In this document: positions 4,429 to 5,431 of the stretch, piece by piece
Layout: every line of letters begins with the position of its first letter
How positions within the stretch are numbered: the stretch's first letter is position 1
DNA from: Clostridia bacterium
GTDB lineage: Bacteria; Bacillota; Clostridia; Oscillospirales; CAG-272
Direction of reading: 5' to 3'
Assembly (NCBI GenBank): GCA_017520365.1
Contig: JAFXFQ010000204.1
Coordinates: 1 to 5,431 of the forward strand
DNA length: 5,431 nt
Made by a program: the position numbers and the translations under genes
Notes under the pieces: model-generated
What the model was told of the DNA's origin: nothing
Database searches by the model: none
What the model saw: only the letters and a program-made list of their open reading frames with translations

Positions 4429-5431
4429 TTATGAAGGATACTCCACGTGGGAAAGAGGTCTTTGGGGCTTCAGCTTATAGGTGACCTTTACTCTTTCCTT
4501 TTCCGTTTCCTCTCCCGATTCCGTTTGTGACGGAGGTGTTTGTGACTTAATGACAATCTCGGTGCCCTTGGTGCCTCTGTCGCAGGAAATGCCGTCCACG
4601 TAGCCCTCCACAAAGGAAAGGGGCACCCATATATGTGATTCTATGCTTCTGCAGGGGGCCTCAAGGGTGAGGGGGGAGCCGTTGACGATTGCGGTGCAGG
4701 AGCCGTTTTGGAATATGGCATACTCCTCATCGCCAATGCCCGAGCTCGTCGCGGACTCGCCGCTTTTGCAGATAAATCTCATTGAATTGATGCTTCCCAC
4801 AGATACCACGTCCAGGTAAGCACAAATGGCTGTAAAATCTACGTACAGCACGTCGTTCCTGTAGGCAAGGCTTGCAGAGGTTACGTAGCTGCCCATATTC
4901 TCAAAGGTGACGGTGACCTTGCCCTTTCTCTTCTCGGGGGAGGAATTGAACTCGTTGGAATACCAACAAAAACCGAGCAGAGATACTATCAACAGCATTG
5001 CCACAAATCTATGCAAAAATGCTTTGATCCATACGGCAATTTTTTCTTTATCAATGGGCTTTTTTTCTTTTTTTGGAGGCGGAGCGGCCTTTTTTGGCAT
5101 ATCGGTACGGGGGCCTCTGCGAGGCTCGTACATCCTTCCCTCTGCGGTGTAGATGGCACTTCCCTCGGGAACGATCCATTCGCTCTTTTTGGGGTAAGGG
5201 GCGGGACGTTTTTTTTGTGCGGCTTGATCTGCCGTCGGCCTGCCTTGAGCAGCTTTAGGTCTTTGCCCCTGCATAGGATGTCTCTGCCCCTGCATAGGAG
5301 GTCTTTGCCCCTGCATAGGAGGTCTCTGCCTCTGCATAGGAGGTCTTTGTCCCTGCATAGGAGGTCTTTGCCCCTGCATGGGAGGTCTTTGCCCCTGCAT
5401 GGGAGGTCTTTGCCCCTGCATAGGAGGCCTC
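4429..5431 (-). CDS. Membrane protein with N-terminal heptapeptide repeats and copper-amine-oxidase-N-like domain (5' end outside window)
   Basis: The reading frame is open to the window edge, with the repeat continuing as R-P-P, so the true start lies beyond 5431. None of the repeat methionines has a Shine-Dalgarno site. Numbering from the first visible Met (5421), residues 1-56 are eight MQGQRPP-type repeats. Residues 57-126 are basic and Pro-rich, and one membrane helix lies at about 130-154. The outer part (165-293) resembles copper amine oxidase N-terminal stalk domains: a VTFEN...LYVDF segment, then IVNGSPLTLEAP, WVPLSFVEGYVDG and TEIVI. Such domains are common in clostridial envelope proteins and usually bind no copper. 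The tail (294-330) is polar. The N-terminal half should be cytoplasmic. Placement directly before the LCP gene suggests a role in envelope assembly; no enzymatic motif is visible. Confidence 0.75.
   Translation of the reverse strand, partial: RPPMQGQRPPMQGQRPPMQGQRPPMQGQRPPMQRQRPPMQGQRPPMQGQRHPMQGQRPKAAQGRPTADQAAQKKRPAPYPKKSEWIVPEGSAIYTAEGRMYEPRRGPRTDMPKKAAPPPKKEKKPIDKEKIAVWIKAFLHRFVAMLLIVSLLGFCWYSNEFNSSPEKRKGKVTVTFENMGSYVTSASLAYRNDVLYVDFTAICAYLDVVSVGSINSMRFICKSGESATSSGIGDEEYAIFQNGSCTAIVNGSPLTLEAPCRSIESHIWVPLSFVEGYVDGISCDRGTKGTEIVIKSQTPPSQTESGEETEKERVKVTYKLKPQRPLSHVEYPS
5254..5431 (-). repeat. 21-bp in-frame tandem repeat encoding MQGQRPP
   Basis: Eight 21-base units (5254-5421) plus part of another reach the window edge. 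All encode M-Q-G-Q-R-P-P except three: one with G to R (MQRQRPP, fifth from the edge), one ending R-H-P, and the last ending R-P-K. Units differ at few bases, mostly third positions such as CCT/CCC for proline. The high nucleotide identity indicates recent expansion and probable copy-number variation between strains. Changes in copy number would keep the frame. Confidence 0.93.

Noticed and set aside
3585..4434. Plus-strand open frames opposite the LCP gene
   Set aside because: They are antisense shadows of a clearly conserved gene, without ribosome binding sites or recognisable domains.

Overview
The window looks like chromosomal DNA of a low-to-mid GC Firmicute, most likely a gut-type clostridium (Oscillospiraceae/Ruminococcaceae-like). 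Support: strong AGGAGG-type ribosome binding sites, a near-consensus sigma-A promoter, a membrane-anchored XRE regulator, a LytR-CpsA-Psr (LCP) protein, a HisJ/HisK-type PHP phosphatase, and intergenic DNA full of small hairpins. The taxon is inferred from gene style and not proven. No rRNA, tRNA, transposase, phage gene or CRISPR array is visible.

Layout. Bases 1-322 hold no convincing gene. They contain a hairpin at 79-100, a perfect stem-loop at 163-182, and an unusual array (193-307) of unrelated short palindromes separated by an identical 7-base spacer, ATATCAC. Bases 323-1027 hold a minus-strand transcription unit: promoter, ribosome binding site, a 196-residue HTH protein with four membrane segments, and a terminator that overlaps its stop codon. 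A 264-base divergent region (947-1210) separates it from a plus-strand gene (1211-1819) for a six-segment membrane protein. That protein looks like a divergent PAP2-type phosphatase with altered catalytic residues. Repeated TTCTACTG/AGTAG motifs lie between the two promoters and are candidate operators. The plus gene ends in a clear terminator.

Bases 1952-5431 are a tightly packed minus-strand operon, read from right to left. Its genes are a membrane protein truncated at the window edge, with a 21-bp tandem repeat and a copper-amine-oxidase-N-like outer domain; an LCP cell-wall glycopolymer ligase; a PHP-type histidinol-phosphatase family enzyme; and a shikimate-kinase-fold protein whose start overlaps the phosphatase gene by 17 bases. 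Spacings are 22, 15 and -17 bases, which suggests co-transcription and, for the last pair, translational coupling. The operon promoter lies outside the window. A hairpin at 1918-1947 closes the operon.

How the genes may fit together. The first two operon genes point to the cell envelope. The last two are soluble small-molecule phosphate enzymes, a phosphatase and a kinase, whose true substrates are uncertain because the kinase lacks two residues expected for shikimate binding. The divergent XRE/PAP2-like pair also suggests envelope or lipid-phosphate sensing. The best candidates for something undescribed are the ATATCAC-spaced hairpin array and the non-canonical kinase coupled to the phosphatase.
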